Assembly: GCA_000708835.1 (NCBI GenBank)
Contig: DF237209.1
Coordinates: 1 to 64,000, forward strand
DNA length: 64,000 nucleotides
From: Klebsormidium nitens
Lineage: Eukaryota > Streptophyta > Klebsormidiophyceae > Klebsormidiales > Klebsormidiaceae
Direction of reading: 5' to 3'
Positions within the stretch are counted from its first letter, which is position 1. Every line of letters starts with the position of its first letter. Below are positions 47,350 to 59,540 of the stretch, in pieces. The notes below the pieces were generated by a model. The model did no database searches. It was given only the letters and a program-made list of their open reading frames with translations, and was not told the origin of the DNA. Made by a program: the position numbers and the translations under genes.

Positions 47350-49951
47350 CTATTCTTGCATAGCTTCTGCCTGGCCCCCCGTTTGTACCCGGACCTTGAG
47401 CTTCTCCGGAGCCTTCGGCAAGGTAAGCGACGAGTCGAGCTGGAGAGCGACCGGCGCTTTGACGAGGTGGATGTTCTGCTCGAGCTCCTTGGCCGCCTCC
47501 TTCCTTTCTCTGGCCTTCTTCCCGCTCATCCTGCAACATCAGAGCGCGACAAATTAACGCAAGCTTCGAATCGATACCGCTAAATTGCTAGTCATCACCA
47601 GAAATGCTACCAAGCACATTGGGACGCCCCCGGATTTCATAAGACGACCACCGCTGATCCGTTCCCTAGAAAAGTCAAGAAGATCGTAGAGTGGAGCGGA
47701 TGTTATCTTTTCTCGACTGAAATACATACAAGCGACTTCCTAATGGTGTCAACAGGATAAAGAAGTTGCGCCTTCTTTGCATCCCAAGAAGTAGAGGCAA
47801 ATACCTCCCTACAGAGTCCCTTTATCCGAACAGGGCATAGAACACAACATATTGCTTTTGAGTAAAAGGCGGAAGGACGCACCTCTTCTCCCAGAATCGC
47901 GACTCCCGCTTCTCCCTCACTTCTGCAATCTTCTTCATTGCCTTCACTGTCTGCTCCACCACATTCCGATCATACCGCTCCGGCCGATTTCTCTTCCGTT
48001 CTAGTTCGAAGGTCGCGTCCTGAGAAGAAACCAGTATCAGCAACATGGTGCCAACTCGTGGAAGGAAGTAGCCCCGCCACGGATAGGGCGGTCACGTATG
48101 AACATTTTCGGGACGCACCGTCCCTCAGGGGACGAATTTCCGTCCCTTAGGGACCGAAAACCGGTGATTTCGTTCCCCAAAATTTTTGACCCGATATTCT
48201 GGGCGACGGTGCGCTCCTTAGGGACGCCAGTAAAACTACTGGGGGACGGTCGGCGATCACTCAGTAAACAGTCTGCCTGACCACATAATCGAGGAACCTT
48301 TTAGCATTTGCGCGATCTGTCCTTGGCAATATGACCAAAGCAGGTTCTTGGGGAGCATACACTCCCTCAGGGAACACTCGCCACTTTCCTGAGAACTCAA
48401 ATGTGACCGCCCTATGAGGGCACCACAGATGCCACACTCAGACTCCAGTCACGAAGTTAGGCGTTTAAGAAAACATTGGCGCTTTGACCCACTTTGAGAC
48501 GCCAGAGGGTTTGTCCACATGACAGCATTCGCGGATGGTAGTGCAGTGAAGATGCTCAACACCCAGGTTACCCAATCTGGCCCCTAACCTACGACCAACT
48601 TGCAAGCATGCCCCCTCCCCCAAAAGGAATGTCCAGCTACTGTAAAGCGTCCCCGAAAAAACTGTATATTGGCTCGACGTCTGACAGGATTGTCTGGTGA
48701 TCAACGGTTTAGACACTACCTGATAGATTGCATAATCTGGACTTGCATTCCCTAAAACCTTGTCTGATACCCCCACGATCAGTCACAGCAGATTGCTTGA
48801 TGCCTCTGGTCTTATTAATGCCCTAGAAACCTAAGTTTTGCGAACCACAATTCAATGTGGTACTAGGTTGATGACCAGTTCCAACTCAAAATCTTGATGA
48901 TAACCATCTTAGAACTGACAAAGTAGATAGAAGCAGCTATCATATTAAAAATTCCAGTCCCAAAGAGGGCAAAAGCAACCCCCTTGAGCCGATGGGGGTG
49001 GTGGTACAGCAGAGGGTATCATTGAAAGAAAGCAGAACCGGTCTTGAGCTCGCCCTTTATCAAGTTACTCACAACATCAACAATCTGAGAACAAGCATAT
49101 AAAACAATTGAATTAATTCGCAGTGGAGTAGTCATGAAAGCTTACCACCGCAAGCTCCTTCCCATGGAGTTTCCTATAGGCCTTCGTCCACTTGACCTTT
49201 CTAGGGTTCCGCTTCATCCTGAAGTTCTTGTGGCATTTTGACCGGCAAAACCGGAAGATCTGCACCAACCAAGTCACCAGAGGTCAGACACGCGAATCAT
49301 ATGGAACAGCAACATCTGATTGTCCACAGCCAAACCAGGCCACAGGTAGCTCTAGCAGATCGCCGAACGTTCATCAGGATCCAAGAAAGTCCTTGCCAGC
49401 TTCTTGTGAATCCTTCGGATGTGATAGTGGTACCTTCCATGCTGTCCTCAACACAAGCAGCAACCATGCTTCACGTTTCCATATTACAGAAAATGCCACT
49501 TCGATGAAAACTTGACTACCAGCATGGGTGGCACAAACCCTAAAATTGAACTTGATCTGAAAGACTTCTCATGCTCCTCCGCTCTGCTTAAAGGAGACCG
49601 TTATGCAGATATTGTGGGTTAGAGTCGTGAGATGCATCAGCTGACCCGGTAATGATCCACCTGACGCCTACCATTACCACACATCAGCAACCCAAACCCA
49701 TGCAGACTGGTTTGTTTGTCTCAGGCGCTCAGAATTTGATGTGCTTATGAGCAAAGAAGCCGGCAGCTAACCTCCTGCAAAATGCCTGCTAAAACTCGAG
49801 CCAATGCCACCCACTCTCCAATTGCCCAGTTGGCTGCATTGAATGATGGTATATTGAAAGCACAACTCACCTTTGCATCGTTCCGGACAAATTGTATCCC
49901 ATGCCCCGGGTATATCGTCGACGAACAGAACCAGCACTTTTCTAACCGCAT
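47350..49951 (-). CDS. RLP24: Ribosome biogenesis protein RLP24 (eL24-like)
   Basis: Four minus-strand exons, 49951-49871, 49259-49146, 48019-47883 and 47530-47350, close to 170 residues. The N-terminal zinc module is split over exons 1 and 2 ([15 protein letters not shown] ... [12 protein letters not shown]). [36 protein letters not shown] and [16 protein letters not shown] follow. The last two separate RLP24 from ribosomal protein eL24. RLP24 loads on pre-60S particles in the nucleolus, recruits the Drg1/CDC48-type ATPase, and is exchanged for eL24 in the cytoplasm. A 12-nt potential microexon near 49078 (ATTGTTGATGTT) was not needed. Confidence 0.96.
48083..48415. mobile_element. Possible MITE in RLP24 intron 2
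   Basis: ATAGGGCGGTCAC at 48083-48095 is perfectly complementary to 48403-48415, bounding about 333 bp. The interior has several short palindromes (CGTCCCTCAGGGGACG and similar, TCCCTTAGGGA). It resembles a short terminal-inverted-repeat element. No clear target-site duplication was found. Confidence 0.5.
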
Positions 49952-51294
49952 GGCGCCTGATTATTGAAAAACACAGAGCTCCAAAAGGTGTCTACGAGAG
50001 AGCGGATGCAAAGCTGGGCTTTGTAGTCAGAGAATGACACGAATCAGCAATGGGAGCAACTCTTCGACTTGGCACCCGAAGCAAGGAGGAAGGTGGAGGC
50101 AGGGGAGGAAAGGCGCCTGAAATGGAATGCAACTCGCGTAAGTGAGAAGCTCGAGCCTCAGACTCAGAGTCAGGGGAGACTGAGACAGATCGCTAGGTGA
50201 AACGGGTACGCACCGCCAGACCCTGGTACATACTTCATAAGCCACGTGTAAAGCCACATGTTAATATTTCAGCTTCCGATTGGTTCAAAGCACCGGCACA
50301 ATCTGTGGCAAGGGGCAAATACTTATTAGCCCTCTGACAAGTAGTATGTCACTTCATTTTTGACAATTGTAATATTCGGTGACAGCATCATGCGGTCTAC
50401 ATCCCTACCAAGATCGGATTGTTGCCCGCTGATTAGTGCGAATCCTAGTTCCAACAGATTGCCCGGAGGCGACAAGTAGCTAGCGGAGTCACGGTTGCTT
50501 TGACTAGCACGCCACTGGCAAGTTTAGTTGTAATCCGGTAAGCTGTTGTTAGACTAGGTTCGGTGACTAATTCAGTGTACGCACTTTGATTTGGTTAGGT
50601 AGCTAGACGTTCAAGACCCAAACAATTCCCATGTATGCCATGGAAGCCTATGGCCCATGTGGCTACGGCGTTTGAAAAGATCGAACATCATTTGCAGGTC
50701 TACCTATAAGAAGGGTTGGCCCTTATCATGACTCATGTACCGGAGCACTCGCACAGGAAGAAATCCCCGGCCTTATGGTTCTAGCAAGCTTTGAAGCGTC
50801 GACGCTGACAGGATCCAATTTGATGACAGTAATCATAATCAACTATCTGTCCCTGGCCCGCCTGGACCGTCATCGATATACGCATGGACAATTTCATAAG
50901 CCGCGTGCCGAGTCCAGATGTGTGGACCGTTTGGGCTCTTGCACAGTATGATGTATCTTTGACATGCATGGAATGTGCACGCAATGCAGACCTCAATAGG
51001 TACCAGTAGAATGAATCATGATCTGGTCGAGGGTACCCACAAAGCCTTTAGGTGAGAAGAGCGGCCTGGAACGCCCCTGATTCCTTGGACGTTGCAGATG
51101 ATTGCATGATAAAGGACGAATGACTTTCTGCGAAGCAGCATACTACAACGACTGACGACTTTTGATACAGTCGTAACGAAGTGCATGATCAGTGGACTAG
51201 AGGAGCCTTTGTACACGTTTACCGGGGCCAACGGCCTAACAACCGAGCTTCTACTGTAGCAAGCTCGTCCTGCACTACCTCCGTCCTCGTATAC
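49952..51294. other. Intergenic, no recognised gene
   Basis: The promoter and 5' UTR of RLP24 lie at its left side and the 3' UTR of RMD5 at its right. No conserved coding segment is seen. Confidence 0.55.
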
Positions 51295-54200
51295 CTACAG
51301 ATGCACCTGCTTGCACTGTCCTACCGTCGCCTCTTGGGGGCAGTAGGGGCACTTAAACGCCCGCGAGTTCCCCTTTGCTAACTTCTGTATTGATATCTTG
51401 CACAGCACGTGCCCGCACGGCAGCAGCATGGGCGGGTTCTCCGCCGTGCTCTGCTCCCTCGAAACCGGGCACGCAAATATCGAGTGAAACTGTAACTCCC
51501 GCCCCATCTCTATCTCGACCGGCAAGTGCTTCCCCACGTTCAAGTCCAGCTTATTCTCGGCAAGTAGCGTCGCCCATTTCAGCAGCGTCGGCAGCGCCTG
51601 CGCCCCGGCCGAGATCGTCACCTTCAGTGGGCTCTCCAAACTCTGCCCTAACTCGCAACAGCACTCCCGTCGGAACTCCGCGGCGATCGCATCCCAATGC
51701 GACTCCGCTAATAAGTCCGCGTACGGCGACGCGGGGAGCTTCCCGACCCAGAGCATGCACCCCATAAGCCGCTGGATGTCCGCCATGTGCGTGCTCGCAA
51801 AGGGGCCGAAGTGCGCGCGCGCGTAGAGGAGCGCGGGCGCGCGTCCCTGCGCGTGGAGAAGGTGCACGAAGTGCAGCTGGTGTAGCCGGAACTCGAAGTC
51901 GGAGCGGTGGCGAGCGCGCAGCGCGGGACCGTGCGCGCGCGCCCACTCGAGCGCAGGCTCGAGGTTGTGTTGCCTGGAAAGACATCGGATTGAAGGAGTT
52001 GAGCAGACTGGCCGGTGCTTAGAAAACGCGATGCTGAGTTGACGGAAGGAACCTGCGTACTTTGACACGATGCAGGCGGAAACTCTAGACCAAGCTTGGC
52101 GGCTAAAACAGTGCTTGTCCTTTATCGGTAGGCTCGCTTCCATTCCAAATTCAACTTCCGAACTATAAATCCGGTATTGACTCGTCTGGCTAACCGAACC
52201 TCAGAAGAGGACCGGGTTTCTTTAACACGACTAGGTATTCGCTGTCAGATATTAGTGTACCATGTACAGCCGACAGGATGTACAGTCGACTCAGATGAAT
52301 GAATGTAAACAAAACGATTTTGTGCACTTGATGCAGAAACTTTCAACACTCAGAGCAGTAAAGGATAAAAACCGGCACTCTCAGCAACTCGCAGCAACTA
52401 TAGTCTACGAAGGCGCCATACACTTACGTTCGGACAGGGTTCAATCTGCATACGATTGTGGTTTAGGGGAGTAGGAAACAAAATCGTCTCGAGTGATTGC
52501 ACAGTTTACTACATGAAAACGTTCAGCTGTATAGAACGTTCCGCTCTACAAAAGAATGGAAGCTGTATTTGTAGCAGCTATATGTCGGGAAAGGATCACC
52601 AGCAGACTGGCCGGGTAGCCGAAGAAAGCAATAGTGGTTCTAGGCTGCCGTAATAACTAGGATTGGTCGAGTCTCAGAAGTGAATGTTCGAGTCGTTTGG
52701 TCAGATTGAAAGAGGTCGCAAGACAAGGTTCCACAATCGACTTTCGTTCTTACTGCAATATTTCCTTCCAGTTGACGGAGAATCCCCGATCAGGACTGAA
52801 TTATGCGCACCTTATTTGCTCCAGGATCTGGTACATCTCCAAGAACGGCTGCCGCATGTTGTCGGGGATTGTGATGTCCGCCTCCTGAAGGAAACTTTCG
52901 CCCAGCTCGAAGTGCCCCTCCCGAAACAAGTGCTGCGCAATGACCTGTGATTGACAGAAAACCCTTTTCAGAATGTATAGACGGTGTTGCCTGCCACTGC
53001 CACTGCTACATATGGCTCGGAGGCATTGTATTGGCAGCCCAATACGAAGGACTGCGAACGAGAATCAGACGCGTTGGGCGACAAAGAATGCAGATCTGGA
53101 GAGGCCCCACAGGCTCTGCGTCATCGAAGGCTGCCGAATGAAAAAGCCGAACTCACGTCTTCTTCCATTGGCTAACGCTTATGGGGCACCAAAGGGTGAA
53201 CTACAAAATATCCATCTCAGAAGGAGCCTTTGCTATCAGAGCGGGGTCAAGGAGAATCAGTAACTTTGGGACCGGGGCCGGGGATGCTGTTGGAAGGGCT
53301 GACGTGGCAGGATTTAGGGGCGAAAGCCTGGGCTAGGCCTTCTTTCGACCAATCGTTGATCTTGAAGCCCCGGGAAAAAACTCCAAACCTCGCCACGTCA
53401 GCCCTTCCAACAGGGTCCCCAGCCCCGGACCCCAAATTACTGATCTCCTTGACCCCGCTCGATCAGCAATCTCCAATCTTTCTTAAGAACCATGCAACCA
53501 CAGCTAATGGATAGCGAACCCTCAGAACGGTTGTGATTGCAGATACTGATACTCATAAGAGATAGCGCACCTCATTGAGCAGGTCTTGGCGGAGGTCCTC
53601 CTCCTGGCAGGACTTGAAGATGTTCCTGCACGCCCTCGACACGTCCGTCGTGAAGCTCTTGTCCAGCAGCTTCCCATACTTGCTCAGAGCACCCGCAAGC
53701 TCCTTCTGCAGAACGAGACACAAACTGTTCGATCAACTGATCCTGTGCGGTCTTCATGTTCAGGAGCATTTCACTGTCTCTGGTCGTTGCTGAGTCGCTT
53801 ACTGCTGTACAATGAGAACAACACCTGCACCTCAAGGGGAAGATTGGCCAGTGATGCTGAGTAGGCTTCCATAACTTGCTTCCCATGCCTCAAGCCAGCA
53901 TCCTTCTGCATAAGAAAGACATGTAATGCAACTCTTCTGGAGCCCGGCGAGCAAGCTCCACAGTTCCACCATGGAGCTGGTTGCATCTCTGGACTCTCAA
54001 TCTGCAGTCAGTGTTGCTGTGCTTCCTCAAGTCAGTGCTGAACATACGAATTCACGGTCTCACTTTTGTTGATATGTCAGTTAACCGTCTCCAAGGAATA
54101 ACGATGGATGATTTTCACTACTCGCAGAAATCTAAAATACCACTCCAACTACAGAATTTTAAAAGCGCTGCAGTCCTGCTCAGGGATGACGCTTTCAATG

Positions 54201-54850
54201 CTTGTTTTGTCCACTACCTATGATTTGCCCAACCGTGAATCAAACTCCATTGCTGAGGGGCACACCAACGATACCAGCATTCTAAGCTTGAGCCCTGTGC
54301 TTGCACTACGAAAGCTGGCTACATCATTCGAGGTGCACTGAAAGTGGACGCCGCAGACCTTCCCATATGACATTGATACACCCATTGAAAGTCCAGTGTT
54401 CAAAACGTTTTGAAGAGCACTCCACTCAACTGAAGCATCAGTTTGTGCACTGCCTCCTCTATTTGCTTCTCAATGCACCCGAAGAATGACAATACAGCCC
54501 CCTGCAGTGGGTGCGCTCCTTTCTTGTTGCTTCGGGATAGGAACACAAAACATCCTCATAAGATAGATACATTGCAGGATATATTGGAGAGATGCACCAG
54601 TCCTGGAGAAGCCAAGGAATGGAACTACTCTTACCTGCGCCCCTGCTATTTGACCTTGCGGTCCAAGCTCATTGACCTTTGCTTGGAGGCCCCCGAGAAT
54701 CTCCCCAGTAGCAGGGCTTGACCCAGCTAGCTGCTCCGCTTGCTTAATATTTTCTAACAACTTCTCAATGACTTCGTTTGTCTTTGCGTAGGTTGTCTTC
54801 TGCTTCTTTGCGACCCTCTCAAACGCGTCGTCCATTCCTTGGATGTCCAT
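51295..54850 (-). CDS. RMD5: RMD5-like E3 ubiquitin ligase subunit of the GID/CTLH complex
   Basis: Four core minus-strand exons, 54850-54635, 53705-53571, 52944-52811 and 51973-51295, close to 387 residues, the usual size. The N-terminus is MDIQGMDDAFERVAKKQK followed by a helical region. Exon 3 starts the LisH-like stretch VIAQHLFREGHFELGESF. The CTLH domain begins HNLEPALEWARAHGPALRAR and continues through a CRA-like region to about residue 310. The C-terminal degenerate RING has FACPVSREQS, MLLPCGHVLC and FKCPYCPQ. RMD5 is a catalytic RING subunit with GID2/MAEA partners and targets metabolic and developmental regulators. A possible 75-nt in-phase cassette exon is at 53831-53905. Confidence 0.94.
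53239..53460. mobile_element. Inverted-repeat MITE in RMD5 intron 2
   Basis: The arms of about 72 bp (53239-53310 and 53389-53460) are imperfect inverted copies. They begin GAGCGGGGTCAAGGAGA and contain the shared TGTTGGAAGGGCTGACGTGG. Between them are about 78 bp. ATCA flanks both sides (53235-53238 and 53462-53465), a possible short target duplication. It sits in the intron 52945-53570, which separates coding exons in good phase. Confidence 0.7.
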
Positions 54851-55737
54851 CTTTACATGTACCCTTGGAGAGGGAACATGCAGCACCGCTTCCTGAAAGA
54901 GATACAACTCCAGCAGCTAGTGCCTATGCCTCAACACATCCAGCGCCCCTGCAGTCTGGCCGCTGCAGCCTCAAGCTGCACTCCCAATTCTGAAAAGGAG
55001 GCAATTCTGAACAAGCCTTTCTTCAGAATTTCAACGCAGAAGAGGCGAGCTAGGCCGACGACTGAATTGCTCGAGTGTAAACCCGGTCTCCAGCTAAGGA
55101 TTGGGTGCGCCGGAGGGGCGAAAGGAGCCACTTTACATGGGGCCCGAAGAAGGCGCTAGCGTTCTCGTCTCCTTTCACCAGCCCACTTGTGCAGGAGACA
55201 CCACCACTGTTGGAGACACCTTGTACTGTGGTTCTGTGCGCTCATGCAGGACAGCATTGCCTTGTCATTGTCCAATTCAGGGCCACTTGAACAGCGCCTG
55301 CTTTGGGATTGTCCATGTACATGTTCCAGAGTGGCATTGCAGCGTCACTCCTTAAAGCCTGCCAGGAAATGAAGGGTGTCTATTCATCCTGCATTCATTT
55401 CGGCGGCCCAGCTGATGTTGCCGCTATCTTGAGAATGGCGTCTCCAATCGAGCTGAGAGGTAGCGTGAGACAGGATTTGAAGAGTACGCAAAGACTGGAG
55501 AAAAGCTCAGCAAGGGTTTTCAAAGGAAGTCATTGGCCCACATTAGGGTTTGCAGGATGCAGACAGCTTGCTTCCGCAGAACGGCTTCCGAAACGCTCAA
55601 CTTTGGAGTGGTGCACTAGGACAAGCCATCATACGACCACTCATTTAGAATCTGATAAAGAAGGGAGGATCAAGGGGCCTCCTCTGCAAACTCCTCCTCA
55701 CCTGCAGAGCAGAGCAAAGCGAGGAACCGTCCAAGCT
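54851..55737. promoter_or_regulatory. Divergent intergenic region
   Basis: It separates the RMD5 start codon (minus) from the start of the unknown gene on the plus strand. It is presumed to hold both promoters. Open frames here, including 55303-55737, lack family resemblance. Confidence 0.45.
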
Positions 55738-57000
55738 ATGGCCACCTCCTTACAAAGTATTGGTTCGGAGACTGCCTGTAAATCAGATCAAACGGAGATA
55801 GCATTGATCCGCCCACTATTTGAAAGGCCGGCAGTGCATGAAGCGAATGTGGCGTCCATCCGCCATTTCAATGAGTGGGCCTGCGAAAAGGTTGCTGCGG
55901 TTGGGGACCGCTTCTCAGAAGAAGACAACGGGCCCACCTCCGGAGAACTGACGGTACGTGAATCCACAGAAAAACATCTTTAACTGGTTAAGCAGTCAGT
56001 ATCTGCTAGTCTGCCAGTCTAGGTAACTTTGAATCTTCTCAGAAGTCATAGACCAGTCTTGGTTAAGGTGCAGAAACGCTGCCTTAGGTTGTGGTCAACG
56101 TTCTAGCATTGCTCAGCTGCAAGTACAAAAACAGTACAACTTGCAGCTTGTCATGATTGTATTCAGTTCTCATCTAGTGACATCCTCCTTGACATCAGCC
56201 AGGACAGCAGATCATGACCAATCCCAGTCCATGTACAGTACAAAATCCTGTTCCCAACAACGGTGTTCAACCTGTGCAGCGAGAAGTAGACTGGCTCCTG
56301 GATGATGCTGTTGCTGCCATGGACACGGACGACGAGCCTAAGACTCCTGCCACCTGGAGAGCGCTCAGCCGGCGCATACGAGACGGCTCTGCCAAGGTCA
56401 GATATTGTCACAAGGTCTTATTACTCATCTCAAAGTACATTTTGCAAACATTCGCCATTATGTCGTCTGGGAGCCCGGAATGTGCTTCGGAGTAAACTTT
56501 TTGACCTGTAATTCCATCTTTCTTTGCTGCTTGGTTTGGGAAGAGTTATGAGGGGGTGGTCACTTGTGCTGGTCTTACAGAAGATAAAGCTCAGTCATCT
56601 TGTTACTTCCAAACAGCCCAATCACTCCGGTCACTCTCCGAGAGAGGCTTGTAAGTACGATTGGAAGGACACCTTTTTCCTTTCTTATTTGATGTCTCTT
56701 TTCCCAGAAGTTGGAAGTCCTCCTTCAAAGTCGCTTAAGCATCCTTGTCACTTCCTTCAGCAGGTTCTCAAGTCCTTCATACCTTCAGAACCGAGTCTTG
56801 CCGTCATTCCAAGGAGGCATATGCATCCGCCTTCTCTTTCAAAACCAAGGCTCACGGCTTCGGCAACAAGTGCCCCTCGACTAGATGATTCCCAAGTTGC
56901 TTTGGATGCAAAGTTTTGTCTTTCTATGGTGGCTTTTGTCGTCCTGTGGTTCAGTAGGACTCTCTGTAAACCTAATCGGCCAAGTCACCTAATTCCTTAA
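55738..57000 (+). CDS. Unknown protein with C-terminal membrane anchor
   Basis: Three plus-strand exons in phase 0 (55738-55953, 56211-56396, 56581-57000) give 273 residues. Donors are GTACGT and GTCAGA; acceptors are ACAGCAG and CTTACAG. The N-terminal third is helical and charged (RPLFERPAVHEANVASIRHF). The middle has VDWLLDDAVAAMDTDDEPKT, and the C-terminal exon is Ser/Pro-rich. A hydrophobic segment close to the end (FCLSMVAFVVLWFSR) followed by a short basic tail suggests a tail-anchored protein. I do not recognise the family. The start ATG is in CTATGGCC context. Confidence 0.55.
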
Positions 57001-57936
57001 TCACTGAAGTTTCCATTATAGTTTCAGCGAGGGTTTTGTTTTGTGTCTTCCTGCAAGACCGCCGTCACGAATCCAGCGCCGTTGCGGGGTGTACGGCAGA
57101 CGCCCTTCCAGATTCTGAACCCTGTGAAAGCAGTCGACAACTCTGCATGACCTTGTACCACTCAAACGTTTTGCACAGAAAGAAATGCACTACAGGTCAA
57201 CAAGATTTTGAAATCTTATCGAGATTGTACGCGAGTGTAACTCCTTACAGTCTATTGTCAGTGTTCTGGAAACGGGAACCAGCCACTGTTCTCCCGCAAG
57301 CCACCTTGCTCGAATTGGGGCTCTGAATGCCTCGTGCCAGAGTATTGCATGCTGATCCAAATGCCTGATTGGGTCCGCTCAGATCAAACTTCTGCAAACA
57401 AGGTCTCGACTGTTGAAGGATTCAATCGACGCCATGCCCTCCAATTCGTGATTTCGAAGCAAAAACCTCAGGTAGATCGCCGCGATTTGGGACTGCCTGT
57501 GGCACGCAAACTATCATTTCCCGGCCGTTCATTGGCGTGGTCACCACTTTTGAGCCATTCCGGATCGTCGATGACTCCAAACCCGGTAAAAGCGGAGCAG
57601 AACCTTGTCCAAAGTAAAATCGGGCTAAACTGTGCAGACTGGAGGCACTCGGTGAAATTCAGCCAATGGGAAATGAAGACCCAGTGCGACAAAACGCGGC
57701 GATCTACCTGCCTTACCTCGTCTGACCATACGGATTTCTTGTTATCTGTGCGACCATCCCTTTAACTGCAGATCTCTTCGTCGGTCTTTTGCGGGCTAGC
57801 ATCAGCGGAACTAAAGCGGCTGTGGTCTACCCGCCTGGTCAGTGCATATGCCGTTTCCTTCACCCGATTCGATAGAAAAGGAAAGTCACAAAAAGTCCTC
57901 ATCGACTTGCAACTCACCTATCTTTTCCAACTGCAG
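57001..57936. other. Region holding the missing 5' part of the PrmC gene
   Basis: The N-terminal exon(s) of the HemK/PrmC gene should lie here but were not recognised. Segment 57772-57860 is a decayed copy of the start of the exon at 57937. The plus frame 57334-57765 is open but shows no clear similarity. Confidence 0.5.
57772..57860 (+). repeat. Decayed copy of PrmC exon 5' edge
   Basis: The segment parallels 57931-58020, including the CTGCAG acceptor and the SISELERLWSSRL coding stretch (shared words CTAGCATCAGCG/CCAGCATCAGCG and CGGCTGTGGTCT). An inserted G shifts the frame. It lies in the upstream intron. Confidence 0.8.
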
Positions 57937-59540
57937 CCGTCGACAACGATCTTTTTGAGGGCCAGCATCAGCGAACTAGAGCGGCTGTGGTCTTCGCGCC
58001 TGGAGCAGCGGGTTCCGTTCCAGTACCTCGTCGCGTCGGCGCACTGGCGGGACCTGGTGCTGGCGGTTCAGCCCGGAGTGCTCATTCCGCGCCCGGAAAC
58101 GGAACTGCTGGTGAGGCGTCGAATTGGATGGCACGAAACTCTACGAAGGCATATTCGCTCGGCTGAAGCAAGGCGTCAAAGCCCGAGCCAAGGTTTGGCG
58201 ACTGGTTCAGGTTCTGTACTTTGTGCTCGAACCGCGTCGGGAGGCGAAATTGCTGGCACCTCTTTGACTCGTTGAAGGCTCGATCTTGGAGAGCGTTTGG
58301 AGCAGTCGCTTGCGGACGAGACACGAAGCTTTTCCTTTTCTGGCATTTCAGATCAAGGCTGCGCTTCGATTGTGGCAGCTCGGCTCTCGGAGTCACAATC
58401 TCACGTTCCGTCAGTTGAGACGAATTTGAGTTGCAGAAATTTTCCTGCCGTATGCGGCTGCCCGTGTCAGATCCTACCACGCCCGCATAGACCCCAAGAG
58501 CGTTGCTACCATCTTCTAAATCTGATCATGAATCCAAGGCAGCTTCGACCTCCTCTGAAGTCGATAAGTGCGCTTCCTTGTGTGTGGTGTGGTCCTGCCA
58601 CCAGTCGAGTCTGACTGTTTTGGCCCTGTCGAGCGTCGCATCATAAGTTCCTTGCCAAATCCGCGACGCCTGTTTCTGCTGATTCCCCCGTTCGTTGTTC
58701 TTCCGAAATCTGGCAGCTCCCCTTTTCCAATTCGAAGCAGATTTCGAGCTGTCCGTTGGAAGCACTTCGCAAAAATATCACAGCCACAAAAGAGAATCGG
58801 GCAGCACAAATGGAGATTCTGCGTTACGTCAAACATTCAATCGAAAACAACATACGGTCTTGTTCTCTACAGTAGCAACCCTTGCTGTGGGAGTGTCGAG
58901 TCGCTGAGTTTGTTTCTATCGCAACGCTCAGGCTACGCACAAAACGAAAAGGCCCTGCTCCTTGCAGATTGACTTCGCCGAAGAGGCCCTAAAAGCCGAC
59001 CCCAGCCTCGGACAGGGCCCCTGGGCCGACCTCGGCACTGGGAGCGGCGCGCTCGCCATTGCACTCGCGCGCTCTTTCCCCGCGAGCGCGATTTATGCCG
59101 TCGACAAAAGCCCCACTGCAATCGCCGTTTCCCGTCACAACGTTCAGAGGTACGGGCTGCAGGCCAGGGTGCACGTCAGGCCTGGCAGCTGGTTTGAACC
59201 CCTAGCGGATGTCTCGGGAAGATACGCTGGGGTGCTCAGTAACCCGCCGTACATCCCGGCGGAGAACTTGGCGCGGCTGCAGAAAGAGGTGGGCGCGCAC
59301 GAGCCGCGGCTGGCGCTAGACGGCGGCGCGGGCGAGGGTTTGGAGGCTTTTGCCGCGATCTGCCGCGGCGCCGGGGGGGCGCTGCGGCCGGGGGGGTTTT
59401 TGGGGCTGGAAACGAATGGCTGGGGGCAGGCGGAGCGGGTCGCGAGCATGATCGAACGGTCGGGGGGCTTCGGGGAGGTGCGCGTGCGGCCGGACTTTGC
59501 CGGGGTGCAGCGGTTTGTGACGGCGAGGCGAGAAAACTGA
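57937..59540 (+). CDS. HEMK: HemK/PrmC-family glutamine methyltransferase (5' end missing)
   Basis: Two supported exons, 57937-58110 and 58968-59540, join in phase 0 and end at TGA. The first encodes the family's PFQYLV and VLIPRPETELL, the conserved boundary of the N-terminal domain. The second has the SAM-binding loop ADLGTGSGALAIALA, the acidic ribose contact AVDKSPTAIAV and the catalytic SNPPYIPAENL. PrmC enzymes methylate the Gln of the GGQ motif in release factors. A plastid or mitochondrial enzyme is likely, but the targeting region is not in the recognised exons. GC content rises sharply in the last exon. Confidence 0.92.

Noticed and set aside
49067-49090. 12-nt microexon (ATTGTTGATGTT) in RLP24
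   Set aside because: Exon 2 joins exon 3 in phase and matches the family's continuous HGKELxV-D segment without it.
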